From Chloroflexota bacterium (lineage in GTDB: Bacteria; Chloroflexota; UBA11872; UBA12225), in the NCBI GenBank assembly GCA_030447525.1, contig JAUJOR010000006.1:224085-288084 (forward strand): 64,000 bases of DNA, written 5' to 3'. Positions 55,929 to 63,806 of this stretch are shown here, one piece after another. The position numbers and the translations under genes were made by a program. The notes under the pieces were generated by a model. The model saw nothing but the letters and a program-made list of their open reading frames with translations, did no database searches and was not told the origin of the DNA. The stretch's first letter is position 1. Each line of letters begins with the position of its first letter.

Positions 55929-56771
55929 TTGACCGTGTATGAGCGACTGATGGAGCTTTACGGCCAACTGGCCGCGGGCGGCGCCCCATCACCCCTGGCT
56001 TATGCCTTGATCTTCGCCGGCGGCATCGTGAGCGGTGCCAGCCCGTGCTACGCGCCCGTGCTCGCGCTGTTTGCAGGCTATATCGGCGGGTACGTGCGTG
56101 ACGAGCGAAGCAACGGGGACACCGCCATGACGGCAGGGGGCGTCGTGGTGCTCCGTCGTCCAGGACTCTCCGGGCTCGCCGGGCTGCGGCTGGCTATCCC
56201 GTTCATCGCTGGTAATGCCCTGAGCCTGGCGGTCGTGGGCGCAGTGGCGGCGCTGCTGGGTGCCTCGGTGTTGACGCTGTTCACCGGGTATCAGCTCGAC
56301 CGCTGGATCCCGGGACTGGTAGGGCTGGTGATGGGTCTGCATCTGTTGGGGGTGCTGCGGCTGCGGTTGCCAGAGATCCCGGTGTCAGCCGCGCTGCGCG
56401 CCTGGCGCCCGCGGACGGAGTGGGGCGCGTTCTCCATTGGCATCCCGTTTGGCGTGGTGGTCACACCCTGCGCGATCCCCCTCTTTGCCGCGGTGGTAGC
56501 GTTCGTCGCGTTCCAAGCCGGCGTGCTGCACGGGGCGCTGCTGATGGTCGCCTACGCGCTCGGACGAGGCCTCATCCTGGGAGCAGTGGCCGTCTCCGCG
56601 GGACTGCTCAGGACGCTCAAGGGCGGCAGCGCCGCCATGTCCATCCGGCGGGCGAGCGGGGCGCTGCTCATCGCGGTCAGCCTTGGTTTGCTGGTGTTCT
56701 ACGACGCCTGGCGAGACCGCATCATGCCGATGCCAGAGGTTCCCGCCGCCGCCACCGATCGTAGCCACTAG
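55929..56771 (+). CDS. CcdA/DsbD-like membrane thiol-disulfide transporter
   Basis: A TTG at 55,929 has GAGAGGA five bases upstream; a GTG at 55,935 is the alternative. The 280-residue protein has six to seven membrane helices. The two CcdA cysteine motifs are seen in FAGGIVSGASPCYAPVLALF and FGVVVTPCAIPLFAAVVAFV (S/T-P-C-x-x-P), which form the transmembrane disulfide that carries electrons from cytoplasmic thioredoxin outward. It lies in the same operon, 44 bases after the candidate selenoprotein. I infer that it keeps the extracytoplasmic Sec/Cys metal site reduced. Classical cytochrome c maturation partners are absent. Confidence 0.8.
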   Translation: MTVYERLMELYGQLAAGGAPSPLAYALIFAGGIVSGASPCYAPVLALFAGYIGGYVRDERSNGDTAMTAGGVVVLRRPGLSGLAGLRLAIPFIAGNALSLAVVGAVAALLGASVLTLFTGYQLDRWIPGLVGLVMGLHLLGVLRLRLPEIPVSAALRAWRPRTEWGAFSIGIPFGVVVTPCAIPLFAAVVAFVAFQAGVLHGALLMVAYALGRGLILGAVAVSAGLLRTLKGGSAAMSIRRASGALLIAVSLGLLVFYDAWRDRIMPMPEVPAAATDRSH

Positions 56772-56798
56772 CGCGGGCGTACCCTCCCGGCGGTAGTC

Positions 56799-56987
56799 CT
56801 ACCACCCCGCTGCCGTGGTGAGCAGGAACACCCACAGCACTGGCAGGAGCACGAGATCTAGGCGCTGCGTCAGCGCGCCGAGCCCCGCAGCGGCGAGCCC
56901 GGCGACCAGCAGGGGCGTCAGGACGCCGGCGCAGCACAGCGCCGTCACCACCGAACCCACGACTCCGATCCGCACCAGCGCGCTCAC
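56799..56987 (-). CDS. merF: MerF-like mercury transport protein
   Basis: GTG 56,987 follows GGAGGGGC. The 62-residue protein has two membrane helices: VRIGVVGSVVTALCCAGVLT with a vicinal Cys pair (Cys18-Cys19), and LDLVLLPVLWVFLLTTAAGW. The spacing A-L-C-C ... P-L-L-V-A-G-L-A-A-A-G-L is close to MerF of mer operons, which brings Hg(II) into the cytoplasm. MerF has a second Cys pair at its C-terminus; this protein ends before it. It is transcribed divergently from the Fe-S metallochaperone gene across a palindromic operator. Confidence 0.7.
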   Translation of the reverse strand: MSALVRIGVVGSVVTALCCAGVLTPLLVAGLAAAGLGALTQRLDLVLLPVLWVFLLTTAAGW

Positions 56988-57058
56988 GCGCCCCTCCTCG
57001 GCTCCGCCTTCGCTCCACTCCGCCTTCGCTCCAGTGGCCGACGGCCACCGCGGAGTAT

Positions 57059-57080
57059 CATACACGCACAGACGTGTATG
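57059..57080. promoter_or_regulatory. ArsR-type operator palindrome
   Basis: catacacg-cacaga-cgtgtatg: eight-base perfect arms with a six-base spacer, between the divergent merF-like and CopZ-like genes. ArsR/SmtB repressors bind such AT-containing dyads, and the gene of one follows at 57,660. It is the only AT-rich dyad near these starts. Confidence 0.65.
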
Positions 57081-57117
57081 TTGCGGCCCCGCCGGGTGCG
57101 GTGGGGAGGGGGAGACC

Positions 57118-57663
57118 GTGAGCACTGCGGACGACGCGTGCTGTCCGCCGGATGGGGGTGGCGTGGTGGCGCCGACCAGAGCGGCGGCCGGTTCGGGTTC
57201 CCGGCGGGGGCCGGGGGCGGGCCCGCCGTGCCCCACTTGCGGGTGTCCGGGGCCGCCGGTCGATACCTTGACCGTCAAGGCGCTCCTCGCCGTCCCCCTG
57301 ACGGAGCTGCGCGACGTCGCCTACCGCTTCTGCCCGGCCCAGGGCTGCCCCGCGGTGTACTACAGCGCCGACGGGGCGCAGACCTTCGCAGAGACTGCGC
57401 TGCGCGAGCCGGTGCATCAGAAGCACCCGGACGCGGCCGAGGTGCCGGTGTGCTACTGCTTCCGCCACACGCCGGGGAGTATCCGCGCGGAGCTCCTGGC
57501 GACCGGGCGCTCGACGGTGGTGGAGCGGGTCACCGCCGGCGTCCGGGCCGGGCGGTGCGCGTGCGAAGTCCGCAACCCCCAAGGGGCGTGCTGCCTGGGG
57601 AACGTGCGGGCGGTGGCGGCGCGCTCCGTCCGTGACAGCCGCGAGGCGGTGGTGACCCCATGA
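57118..57663 (+). CDS. CopZ-like Fe-S/zinc metallochaperone
   Basis: GTG 57,118 is preceded by GGGGAGGGGGAGACC. The 181-residue protein has a CPTCG knuckle, then TLTVKALLAVPLTELRDVAY, RFCPAQGCPAVYYSADGAQT, VPVCYCFRHTPGSIRAELLA and CACEVRNPQGACCLGNVRAV. This Cys pattern (F-C-x5-C-x-x-x-Y, V-C-Y-C-F, C-x-C-E-x-x-N-P-x-G-x-C-C-L-G) is that of the N-terminal [2Fe-2S]/zinc domain known from Archaeoglobus CopZ. There is no C-terminal HMA domain; the separate HMA proteins of the neighbouring operon could complement it. An upstream CCPP motif adds further thiols. Its stop overlaps the ArsR start. Confidence 0.8.
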   Translation: MSTADDACCPPDGGGVVAPTRAAAGSGSRRGPGAGPPCPTCGCPGPPVDTLTVKALLAVPLTELRDVAYRFCPAQGCPAVYYSADGAQTFAETALREPVHQKHPDAAEVPVCYCFRHTPGSIRAELLATGRSTVVERVTAGVRAGRCACEVRNPQGACCLGNVRAVAARSVRDSREAVVTP

Positions 57664-58088
57664 CCGCGGCCTCCGGAGGCCGGCTGACCCCACTGGCCGT
57701 CGGCCGCCCGTCGGCCGCGCGCGCTCGGGCGCACCGACGGCCGCGCGCGCTCGCCGACGCCGAGGTGGACGCCCGGTTCTTCCGCGGGCTGGGTGACCCG
57801 ACCCGCCTGCGCGTCGTGCAGTACCTCCTCGACGGGGAGCGGACGGTGAGCGAGTTGGGGCGCGGGCTGGGCGTCCGGCAGGGGCGCCTCAGCAGCCATC
57901 TGATGTGCCTGCGCTGGTGCGGGTACGTGACCACCCGGCGCCAGGGCAAGTGGGTCTACTACGCGGTCACCGATCCCCGAGTGCGGGAGCTCGTCGGTCT
58001 GGCCCAGGCCATCCGCCGCGACCACACCGAGGCCCTCGCCGCCTGCGCGGTCATCGGGCGGGACCGGCCCGCGGAGGCGGCGGAGTAG
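57660..58088 (+). CDS. ArsR-family metal repressor (CmtR-like)
   Basis: ATG 57,660 overlaps the preceding stop. The 142-residue winged-helix protein has FFRGLGDPTRLRVVQYLLDG and ERTVSELGRGLGVRQGRLSS, then HLMCLRWCGYVTTRRQGKWV and YYAVTDPRVRELVGLAQAIR. Cys83 and Cys87 lie in the recognition helix and Cys129 near the C-terminus; the spacing (4 and 42) is nearly that of CmtR (Cys57, Cys61, Cys102), which senses Cd(II)/Pb(II), and resembles ArsR-type mercury repressors of actinobacteria. It should act as an autoregulated repressor at the 57,059-57,080 dyad. The Arg/Ala-rich N-terminal 35 residues are not part of the fold. Confidence 0.85.
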   Translation: MTAASGGRLTPLAVGRPSAARARAHRRPRALADAEVDARFFRGLGDPTRLRVVQYLLDGERTVSELGRGLGVRQGRLSSHLMCLRWCGYVTTRRQGKWVYYAVTDPRVRELVGLAQAIRRDHTEALAACAVIGRDRPAEAAE

Positions 58089-58314
58089 CCAGCGCCGGTC
58101 GGGCGCCCGGGGGCGCCGGCGTCCCGGTGCGGCAGGGCCTCGTCCGGCCCCGTCAGGAGCGCCAGGTCGGGGAGCACGCGACGGAACTGCTCCCGCATCG
58201 CCGCCACCGGCTCGACGGCGGTGGGTTGCGCCCCGGTGTCCGTCAGCTGGCGCGTCAGCTTTCCCTGATCGTCGCTGCGGGGCTCCTGCGGGAACGGGGC
58301 GTCGCGGAGGCTGC

Positions 58315-58650
58315 CTACCAGAGGCCCTCCGCGGCGGCCGGAGGCGTCTTCGTCGCTCCGCGCTTCGGCGGCCTGGTCGGCGCCGGCGGGGCTTGAGTCA
58401 GTGCGGTGGGGAGCCCCGCAGCGGCCGGCGACGGGGTGGGCTCAGACAGGCGGAGCGCCTCGCCGAAGAGGTCGGAGAGGAAGCGCGCCGTCTTGGTGTC
58501 CCGCGGCGGGAAGCACACCTGGCTGGTGCAGGTGCTCAGGATGGCCGCCGCCTCCGACCGGCCGTAGACCGCCTCCAGTTGGGCCAGGCTCTGGCAGGAC
58601 ACGACCGCCGTCACCCCGGCGCCGGCGCCGCCGGGGCACGGAAGCTGCAC
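58315..58650 (-). pseudogene. VirD4/TraG coupling protein C-terminal fragment
   Basis: The complement encodes GVTAVVSCQSLAQLEAVYGR, SEAAAILSTCTSQVCFPPRD and TKTARFLSDLFGEALRLSEP. This is the end of a type IV coupling protein (the TraM-recognition region of VirD4/TraG-like ATPases, with the Q-S-x-x-Q-L motif). Walker motifs are missing because an IS982-family element starts at about 58,660. With the VirB4-like remnant at 17,057 it indicates a former conjugative element. Confidence 0.6.
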
Positions 58651-58734
58651 AGTGTAGCGCGGGGGACATCGGTAGCCGCTATCGCTCGCTTACGCTGCTT
58701 GCCGGAGGCCCTGAGGCGCGTGATGGGGGTTGCT

Positions 58735-59643
58735 TTAGGTGGGGATGAGATCGAGGGGCCAAAGTTTCGCGAAGGTAGCCGTGGCGATTTTGGCGGCGGT
58801 GCGGGTGAGCAGGCCCCCGAACTGCTTGGCGGCGTGGGCTTCCAGATGAAAGCGATCCTTGAGGGTCTCGTTGATGGCCTCGATCCGGTTGCGGAAGGTG
58901 GCAATGAACGCCCGCGGCGTGTCCGGTCGGGTCGGCGCCGCGCGGTCGCGTTTGCTGGGCGCCAGCAGCACGTGGACGTTGAGCGTCTCGTTCCCGTCGC
59001 GCGCCCAGGTGGCGGAGCGGAATCCTTGGTCGGTCAGCAGGTGGCTGTCCCGTTCGCCCTCCAGCAAGCCGTCCGCGACCCGGCGCTCATCGACCGCCGC
59101 CGGGACGATCGCCCATCCCCGGATCAGCCCATCGGTCAGCCCGATGCGCAGCCCCAGCCGGAAGCCGGAGCACCAGCGATCCAGCGCGGCGCAGGAGCCG
59201 AACCGCGCCACGAGCTGGTCCGCCGGTCCCGCCCACGCGCACGAGGTGCCACCGGCCATCCCGCGCACCCGACTGGCGTGCTTGATGGGCAGGGGAGCGG
59301 TGTCGATGGCTTCCCTGCCCCCCGGAGCAATCGGCACTGGGCGCAGCCAGAAGGCCCGCAGCGCCTCGAACGCGCCCCAGCGCCAGCGGGTGCGCCGGTT
59401 CCACTCCGACGGCGTGGGCCCCGCCGGGAACAGGTGGCGCCAGTCGGCGACCACCTCGGCGCGCCATGCCCGTTCGCTGCGCCGCTCCAAGAACTTGCGC
59501 GCCAGCGCCAACGTGAGCCGTTCCGGGGCGCTCATCACCGGCGCGGGGGCGGGCCGCTTCGGGATCTGCCCGCGGCCCTCGCCCTGCCACCAGGTGTCTA
59601 CCGCCACATACAGGCGGATCAGCCAGTCTTCCGTTGGTACCAT
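58735..59643 (-). CDS. IS982-family transposase
   Basis: ATG 59,643 gives 302 residues: DWLIRLYVAVDTWWQGEGRG, LTLALARKFLERRSERAWRA, APGGREAIDTAPLPIKHASR (first Asp), FRLGLRIGLTDGLIRGWAIV, RDSHLLTDQGFRSATWARDG (second Asp) and RNRIEAINETLKDRFHLEAH (Glu). Order and spacing are those of IS982. No frameshift is seen, so the enzyme may be active. The element extends roughly 58,660-59,740; I could not define clean terminal repeats. A 16-bp tandem repeat (ggtaccatcgcctcgg) lies over the start codon. It interrupts the VirD4-like gene. Confidence 0.8.
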   Translation of the reverse strand: MVPTEDWLIRLYVAVDTWWQGEGRGQIPKRPAPAPVMSAPERLTLALARKFLERRSERAWRAEVVADWRHLFPAGPTPSEWNRRTRWRWGAFEALRAFWLRPVPIAPGGREAIDTAPLPIKHASRVRGMAGGTSCAWAGPADQLVARFGSCAALDRWCSGFRLGLRIGLTDGLIRGWAIVPAAVDERRVADGLLEGERDSHLLTDQGFRSATWARDGNETLNVHVLLAPSKRDRAAPTRPDTPRAFIATFRNRIEAINETLKDRFHLEAHAAKQFGGLLTRTAAKIATATFAKLWPLDLIPT

Positions 59644-59749
59644 CGCCTCGGTGGTACCATCGCCTCGGCCTCGGTCGGCATCGCGGTGTCTCCTGCGCAA
59701 GAAACACCGTGCCACCGAGGCAACCATTATGGTCACGTGAACCCCCATC

Positions 59750-60406
59750 ATGCGCCTGAGCGAACGGATCGGTGCCGTCCCCCCGGGTCGGGCGGGCCGC
59801 CTGCTGACGCTGAACGCGCTCCCGCACCCGCGCTGGCTGGGCGCGCTGCCGAACGCGCTGACGCTCGTGAGCAAAGGCGGCACCGTCTGGATCGCCGGGG
59901 CGCTGGGCGCCCGCCTCCTCGGCGTGCCCGGGAGCGGGTGGGTGGTGGGGGAGCTCCTCCCCAGCGTGCTGGGCGCCACCCTGGTGATGCAGTACCCGCT
60001 CAAGTGGCTGGTCCGGCAGCCGCGGCCGCTCAGCGTCCGGGCGCGCGCCCTCGCCGTGGGCGAGGCGTCCAGATCCTCCTTCCCGAGCGGGGACGCGGCC
60101 CCGGCCTTGGCGGGCGCGTGGGTGCCGAGCGCCGCCTGGCCCCGGGGGGCGCCGGCCTTCCTCGGACTCGCGGCCGCGCTCGGCGCCCCCCGGATGGACG
60201 TGGGCACCCACCGCCCGAGCGATGTCGCCGCCGTCGCCCTGGCCGGCCTGGCGCTCGCGGAGCCGCTCCGCCGGGCGGCCCGGTGGGTGCTGGCTGCCGC
60301 CCGCCGGCCGGGGGATCCGACGGGCGCACCGGGGGAGGACGGGCGGGGGCGGGGTGCCGGTCCCGCGGTGAGCCCGCGGGACGGGAGGAAGGAGGCTAGG
60401 CCATGA
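59750..60406 (+). CDS. PAP2-family phosphatase with changed catalytic motif
   Basis: The 218-residue protein has several membrane helices and the three PAP2 motifs: KWLVRQPRPLSVRARA (K-x6-RP), SRSSFPSGDAAPALAGAWVP and GAPRMDVGTHRPSDVAAVAL (R-x5-H-x3-D). In motif 2 the normally invariant His of P-S-G-H, the general acid, is Asp. The nucleophile His and its Asp partner in motif 3 are present. Lipid phosphate or undecaprenyl-pyrophosphate hydrolysis would be the family role; the change may lower or alter activity. The start at ATG 59,750 lacks a clear ribosome binding site because the IS982 element ends just upstream. It overlaps the next gene by ATGA. Confidence 0.75.
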   Translation: MRLSERIGAVPPGRAGRLLTLNALPHPRWLGALPNALTLVSKGGTVWIAGALGARLLGVPGSGWVVGELLPSVLGATLVMQYPLKWLVRQPRPLSVRARALAVGEASRSSFPSGDAAPALAGAWVPSAAWPRGAPAFLGLAAALGAPRMDVGTHRPSDVAAVALAGLALAEPLRRAARWVLAAARRPGDPTGAPGEDGRGRGAGPAVSPRDGRKEARP

Positions 60407-61353
60407 ACCCACGGGCGGCAGTCGACCTGCTCCGGGCGACCTTCCACGACTGGCGGGAGGACAAGGCGTCCCGGCTGGCGGCGGCCCTGGCCTACTACAC
60501 CGTCTTCGCGCTCGCGCCGCTGCTGCTGCTTGCCGTCGCCGTGGCCGGGCTGGTCTTCGGCGAGCAGGCAGCCCGGGGGCAGCTCTTCGCCCAGCTGGAG
60601 GGCCTGCTCGGCCCCGAGGTGGCGGGCGTCCTGGAGACCGCGTTGGCCCGCTCGCGGGAGTCCCGGGCGGGCGGCCTGGCCGCGGCCGTGGGCGTGGCGG
60701 CCCTACTGTGGAGCGCGTCCAACCTCTTCGCCCACCTGCAGGACGCGCTCAACACCATCTGGGAGGTGGCGCCCCGCCCCGGCGCCGGGCTCCTGGCGGC
60801 GGCGAAGAAGCGGCTGCTGTCGATGACCCTGGTGCTAGGCACCGGCTTCCTGCTGCTGGTCTCGCTCGTGCTCAGCGCCGCCCTGGCCGCCCTCGGCGCG
60901 GCCCTGCGCGGTCTCCTGCCTGGCGGGGAGGTCCTCTGGCAGGCCCTGGACTTCGTCTTGTCCTTCGCCGTGATCACGCTCCTGTTCGCGGCGATCTACA
61001 AGGTGCTGCCGGACGCGACGGTGGCCTGGGGCGACGTCTGGATCGGCGCGGCGGCGACGGCCCTGCTGTTCGGTGCGGGCAAGCTGCTGATCGGCCTCTA
61101 CCTGGGGCGCGCCGGCGTCGGCTCGGCCTACGGGGCCGCCGGCGCGCTCCTGGTGCTGCTGGTGTGGGTCTACTACGCCGCCCAGCTCCTCTTCCTGGGG
61201 GCCGAGTTCACCCAGGCCTATGCCCGGCGCTACGGCTCGCGGATCGTGCCGGAGCCGCACGCCGTGCCCCTGACCGAGGAGGCCCGGGCCCAGCAGGGCA
61301 TCCCGCGGGCGCGGGATGGCGGGGATGGCGAGGGCATCGCCACGCGTGCCTGA
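60403..61353 (+). CDS. YihY/BrkB-family membrane protein
   Basis: ATG 60,403 overlaps the PAP2 stop and follows AGGAGG. The 316-residue protein has six helices and the family motifs DKASRLAAALAYYTVFALAP, ASNLFAHLQDALNTIWEVAP, AIYKVLPDATVAWGDVWIGA and AAQLLFLGAEFTQAYARRYG. The family (once annotated ribonuclease BN or virulence factor BrkB) is of uncertain role, probably transport or envelope-related. The operon with a PAP2 phosphatase suggests envelope lipid metabolism. Confidence 0.85.
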   Translation: MNPRAAVDLLRATFHDWREDKASRLAAALAYYTVFALAPLLLLAVAVAGLVFGEQAARGQLFAQLEGLLGPEVAGVLETALARSRESRAGGLAAAVGVAALLWSASNLFAHLQDALNTIWEVAPRPGAGLLAAAKKRLLSMTLVLGTGFLLLVSLVLSAALAALGAALRGLLPGGEVLWQALDFVLSFAVITLLFAAIYKVLPDATVAWGDVWIGAAATALLFGAGKLLIGLYLGRAGVGSAYGAAGALLVLLVWVYYAAQLLFLGAEFTQAYARRYGSRIVPEPHAVPLTEEARAQQGIPRARDGGDGEGIATRA

Positions 61354-61440
61354 CCCGCCGCGCGCGCCGTTCCGTGGCCCGTGGGGCACCCGCGCCCACA
61401 CGGCAGTGCCAGCTACGGCGCAATGCGCCCCGGCGCGCCG

Positions 61441-61586
61441 GGGGGGATTGACAACTGAGCGTTGCATAGCTTGGGCATTGTCACGGTAACCGGCTGGCGC
61501 GGGAGCGGTCGTGTGTCGTAGGACTCCGCGATGCACCAGCCGTCCAGCCTGTACAAGCGGCACCGCTTCCCCGGTGAGATCATCGG
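61441..61586 (+). mobile_element. IS6-family element, 5' fragment
   Basis: Begins ggggggattgacaactgag and contains MHQPSSLYKRHRFPGEII, the first residues of an IS6 transposase. It stops at 61,586 where a second, related IS6 element begins with the same ggggattg end. So one IS6-type element was inserted next to or into the start of another. Confidence 0.65.
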
Positions 61587-62428
61587 GGGGATTGTCACAT
61601 CAACTGGATGGCGGATCGGTGGGTGCATGCCGTAGGACTCTGCGGTGCGCCAGACTTCATTCCTTTACAAGCGCTACCGCTTCCCTGGCGAGATTATTAC
61701 TCACGCCGTCTGGCTCTACTACCGGTTCTTGCTCAGCTACCGGGACGTGGAAGGGTTGCTGGCGGAGCGGGGGATCGCCGTCACCTACGAGACCATCCGC
61801 CGGTGGTGCCGGAAGTTCGGCCAGACCTACGCCGACGGGGTGCGCCGGCGCCGATCCAGACCAGGCGACAAGTGGCACCTGGACGAGGTGCAGCTGAAGC
61901 TCAACGGCCGCAAGCACTGGCTCTGGCGGGCGGTCGACCAGCAGGGCGTGGTGCTCGACATCCTGGTCCAGGCGCGGCGCAACTAGGAGGCGGCCGAGAC
62001 CTTCCTGCGTCGCCTGGTCGACGGGTGCGGGTACCAGCCACGGGTTGTCATCACCGACAAGTTGGCCAGCTATCCGCCCGCCCTGCGGCGCGTGCTCCCG
62101 GGGGTGGAGCACCGGCGGCACAAGGGACTCAACAACCGGGCGGAGCAAGCGCACCGCCCGACCCGCCGACGAGAACGGGTGCTCCAGCGCTTCAAGTCGC
62201 CGGCGCACGCCCAGCAGTTCCTCAGTCCCTGTGGCCCGATCAGCGACCACTTCCGCCCCCGCCGGCACCTTCTCCCCGCCCCCGACTACCACCGCTTGTT
62301 GCAAGCCCGCTTCGCCGCCTGGCGCGAGGTCACCGGGCTGCCGGCCGCGGCCTGAGCACGCAAGCGGCCAGCCGCCACGCCCCCGACTGCCCTTCGCCTC
62401 TGCCAACCCGGTCAAGTTGACAATCCCC
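61587..62428 (+). mobile_element. IS6-family element
   Basis: Left end ggggattgtcacatcaactgg and right end (complement) ggggattgtcaacttgaccgg enclose 842 bp, the normal size for IS6. The 8-bp flanks do not match, so no target duplication is present. It carries one transposase gene with a nonsense codon. Confidence 0.75.
61645..62355 (+). pseudogene. IS6-family transposase with in-frame stop
   Basis: From GTG 61,645: SFLYKRYRFPGEIITHAVWL, YRFLLSYRDVEGLLAERGIA, DKWHLDEVQLKLNGRKHWLW (first Asp) and QQGVVLDILVQARRN, then TAG (61,984-61,986), then EAAETFLRRLVDGC, PRVVITDKLASYPPALRRVL (second Asp) and GLNNRAEQAHRPTRRRERVL (Glu). The frame is otherwise undamaged over 237 codons. The usual residue at the stop is Lys (AAG), so a single base change explains it. 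The gene is probably a recent nonsense mutant. Confidence 0.8.
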
Positions 62429-62677
62429 ACGCAGGCACTCTGACGCCGCCCGTGGCCGCCCTGCGCCGCCCCGCACCCCAGATTGGCACGCGCTTGCATC
62501 GCCCGCCCATTCAGCCGCAACGGAACCCCGTGTGGTCCAGGCAACGCCCCGGCCGCGAGCCTTTCCCTTCCCTTATCGTCCGGCTGGGCTTCGCTCACGC
62601 GACGTGCCACGAGTGATGAGCTGCCGGCGGTGCATGGCATAGGACGTGCCCGTGGTCACAGAGGCAGCGACACCACG
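62429..62677. other. Intergenic region before channel gene
   Basis: About 250 bases; no gene or clear promoter was picked out. GAGGCAG (62,660) lies 12 bases before the channel ATG and is a weak ribosome binding site. Confidence 0.3.
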
Positions 62678-63604
62678 ATGGATGCAGATTCAGAGAACCT
62701 GACTCCGCGGCGAGCCGATGCGCCCCGCCGAGCCGAGCGAGAAGGACGGGCGCTTGACCACGAAGGCTGGGAGACGGTGCGCCAGCTAGAGCGCTGGCTC
62801 GAGATGCCGATGCTGGCACTCGGCTTCGCGTGGCTGGCGCTGATGGTGGTCGAGTTCGTCAGGGGCCTCAGCCCATTGCTTGAGGCAGCCGGCACGGCCA
62901 TCTGGATCGTATTCGTCGTCGATTTCGCCGTCCGGCTACTGCTGGCTCCGAAGAAGCTGGCCTTCCTCAGGAGCAACTGGCTGACGTCGCTCTCGCTGCT
63001 GGTCCCCGCGCTGCGCGTCTTCCGGATCGTGCGACTCGCGCGCGTGCTGCGCGCCAGCCGCACGATCCGGGGATTGCGACTGCTGCGCGTCCTCAGCTCC
63101 GTGAACCGGGGTATGCGTGCGCTGGGAGCCAGTATGGGCCGGCGCGGGTTCGGGTACGTCGTGGCGCTGACCGCCCTGGTCACGCTTGCCGGCGCGGCGG
63201 GTATGTATGCGTTTGAGCACGACCTGCCGGGAACCGGGGGCCTCGACAGCTACGGCACCGCCCTCTGGTGGACGGCCATGATCATGACCACCCTGGGATC
63301 AGAGTACTGGCCCCAGACGCCGGAGGGCAGAGTGCTGTGCATCCTGCTGGCACTGTATGCCTTCGCCATGTTCGGGTACGTCACGGCTACGCTGGCAACC
63401 TATTTTGTTGGCCGGGATGCCGAAAACAATGACGCAAGACTCGCCGGCGTGAGGTCGGTCGAGGCTCTGCGCCAGGAGATTGCGGCGCTGCGTGCGGAGA
63501 TGCGGAACTTGTCGCCGCGGCCTGGACCGTGGGACAGAGACGGCGCGCCAGATGACCAGCTCGGTGGCAGGAGTGGCCGAACGGTCGACGGTGGCTCCAC
63601 CTGA
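62678..63604 (+). CDS. Ion channel of the voltage-gated (ion transporter) family
   Basis: ATG 62,678 starts a 308-residue protein with a charged N-terminal helix, a voltage-sensor-like S1-S4 unit (GFAWLALMVVEFVRGLSPLL, IWIVFVVDFAVRLLLAPKKL, and the Arg-rich S4 LRVFRIVRLARVLRASRTIR) and a pore. The selectivity segment MIMTTLGSEYWPQTPEGRVL has TTLGSEYWP in place of the K-channel T-x-G-Y-G-D, a variant seen in bacterial ion transporters of this family. A C-terminal coiled-coil (VEALRQEIAALRAEMRNL) may tetramerise the channel. Cation conduction is inferred; selectivity for K is uncertain. Confidence 0.8.
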   Translation: MDADSENLTPRRADAPRRAEREGRALDHEGWETVRQLERWLEMPMLALGFAWLALMVVEFVRGLSPLLEAAGTAIWIVFVVDFAVRLLLAPKKLAFLRSNWLTSLSLLVPALRVFRIVRLARVLRASRTIRGLRLLRVLSSVNRGMRALGASMGRRGFGYVVALTALVTLAGAAGMYAFEHDLPGTGGLDSYGTALWWTAMIMTTLGSEYWPQTPEGRVLCILLALYAFAMFGYVTATLATYFVGRDAENNDARLAGVRSVEALRQEIAALRAEMRNLSPRPGPWDRDGAPDDQLGGRSGRTVDGGST

Positions 63605-63806
63605 GTCGGCCGGGCACGATGGGGGCCATGCTCTCGCCGCAGCGGTGGACGACCATCATAGCGGTAGGCGCGTCGATCAATGGCACCAAGGTCATCAGAT
63701 GCAGGCAGCCGACCGGGTGCAGGGTGTCCATGATGAAACCGGCGCCGGCGGCCGCTCTCTACCGCGGCGGTGAGGCGAGTTGTAGGGCGCCAAAACGCCG
63801 TCCGTC

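Noticed and set aside
61984..61986. TAG in the IS6 transposase as a recoded codon (pyrrolysine)
   Set aside because: The position is normally Lys in this non-catalytic segment, one base change explains it, and there is no other sign of amber recoding in the window; several genes end at TAG.
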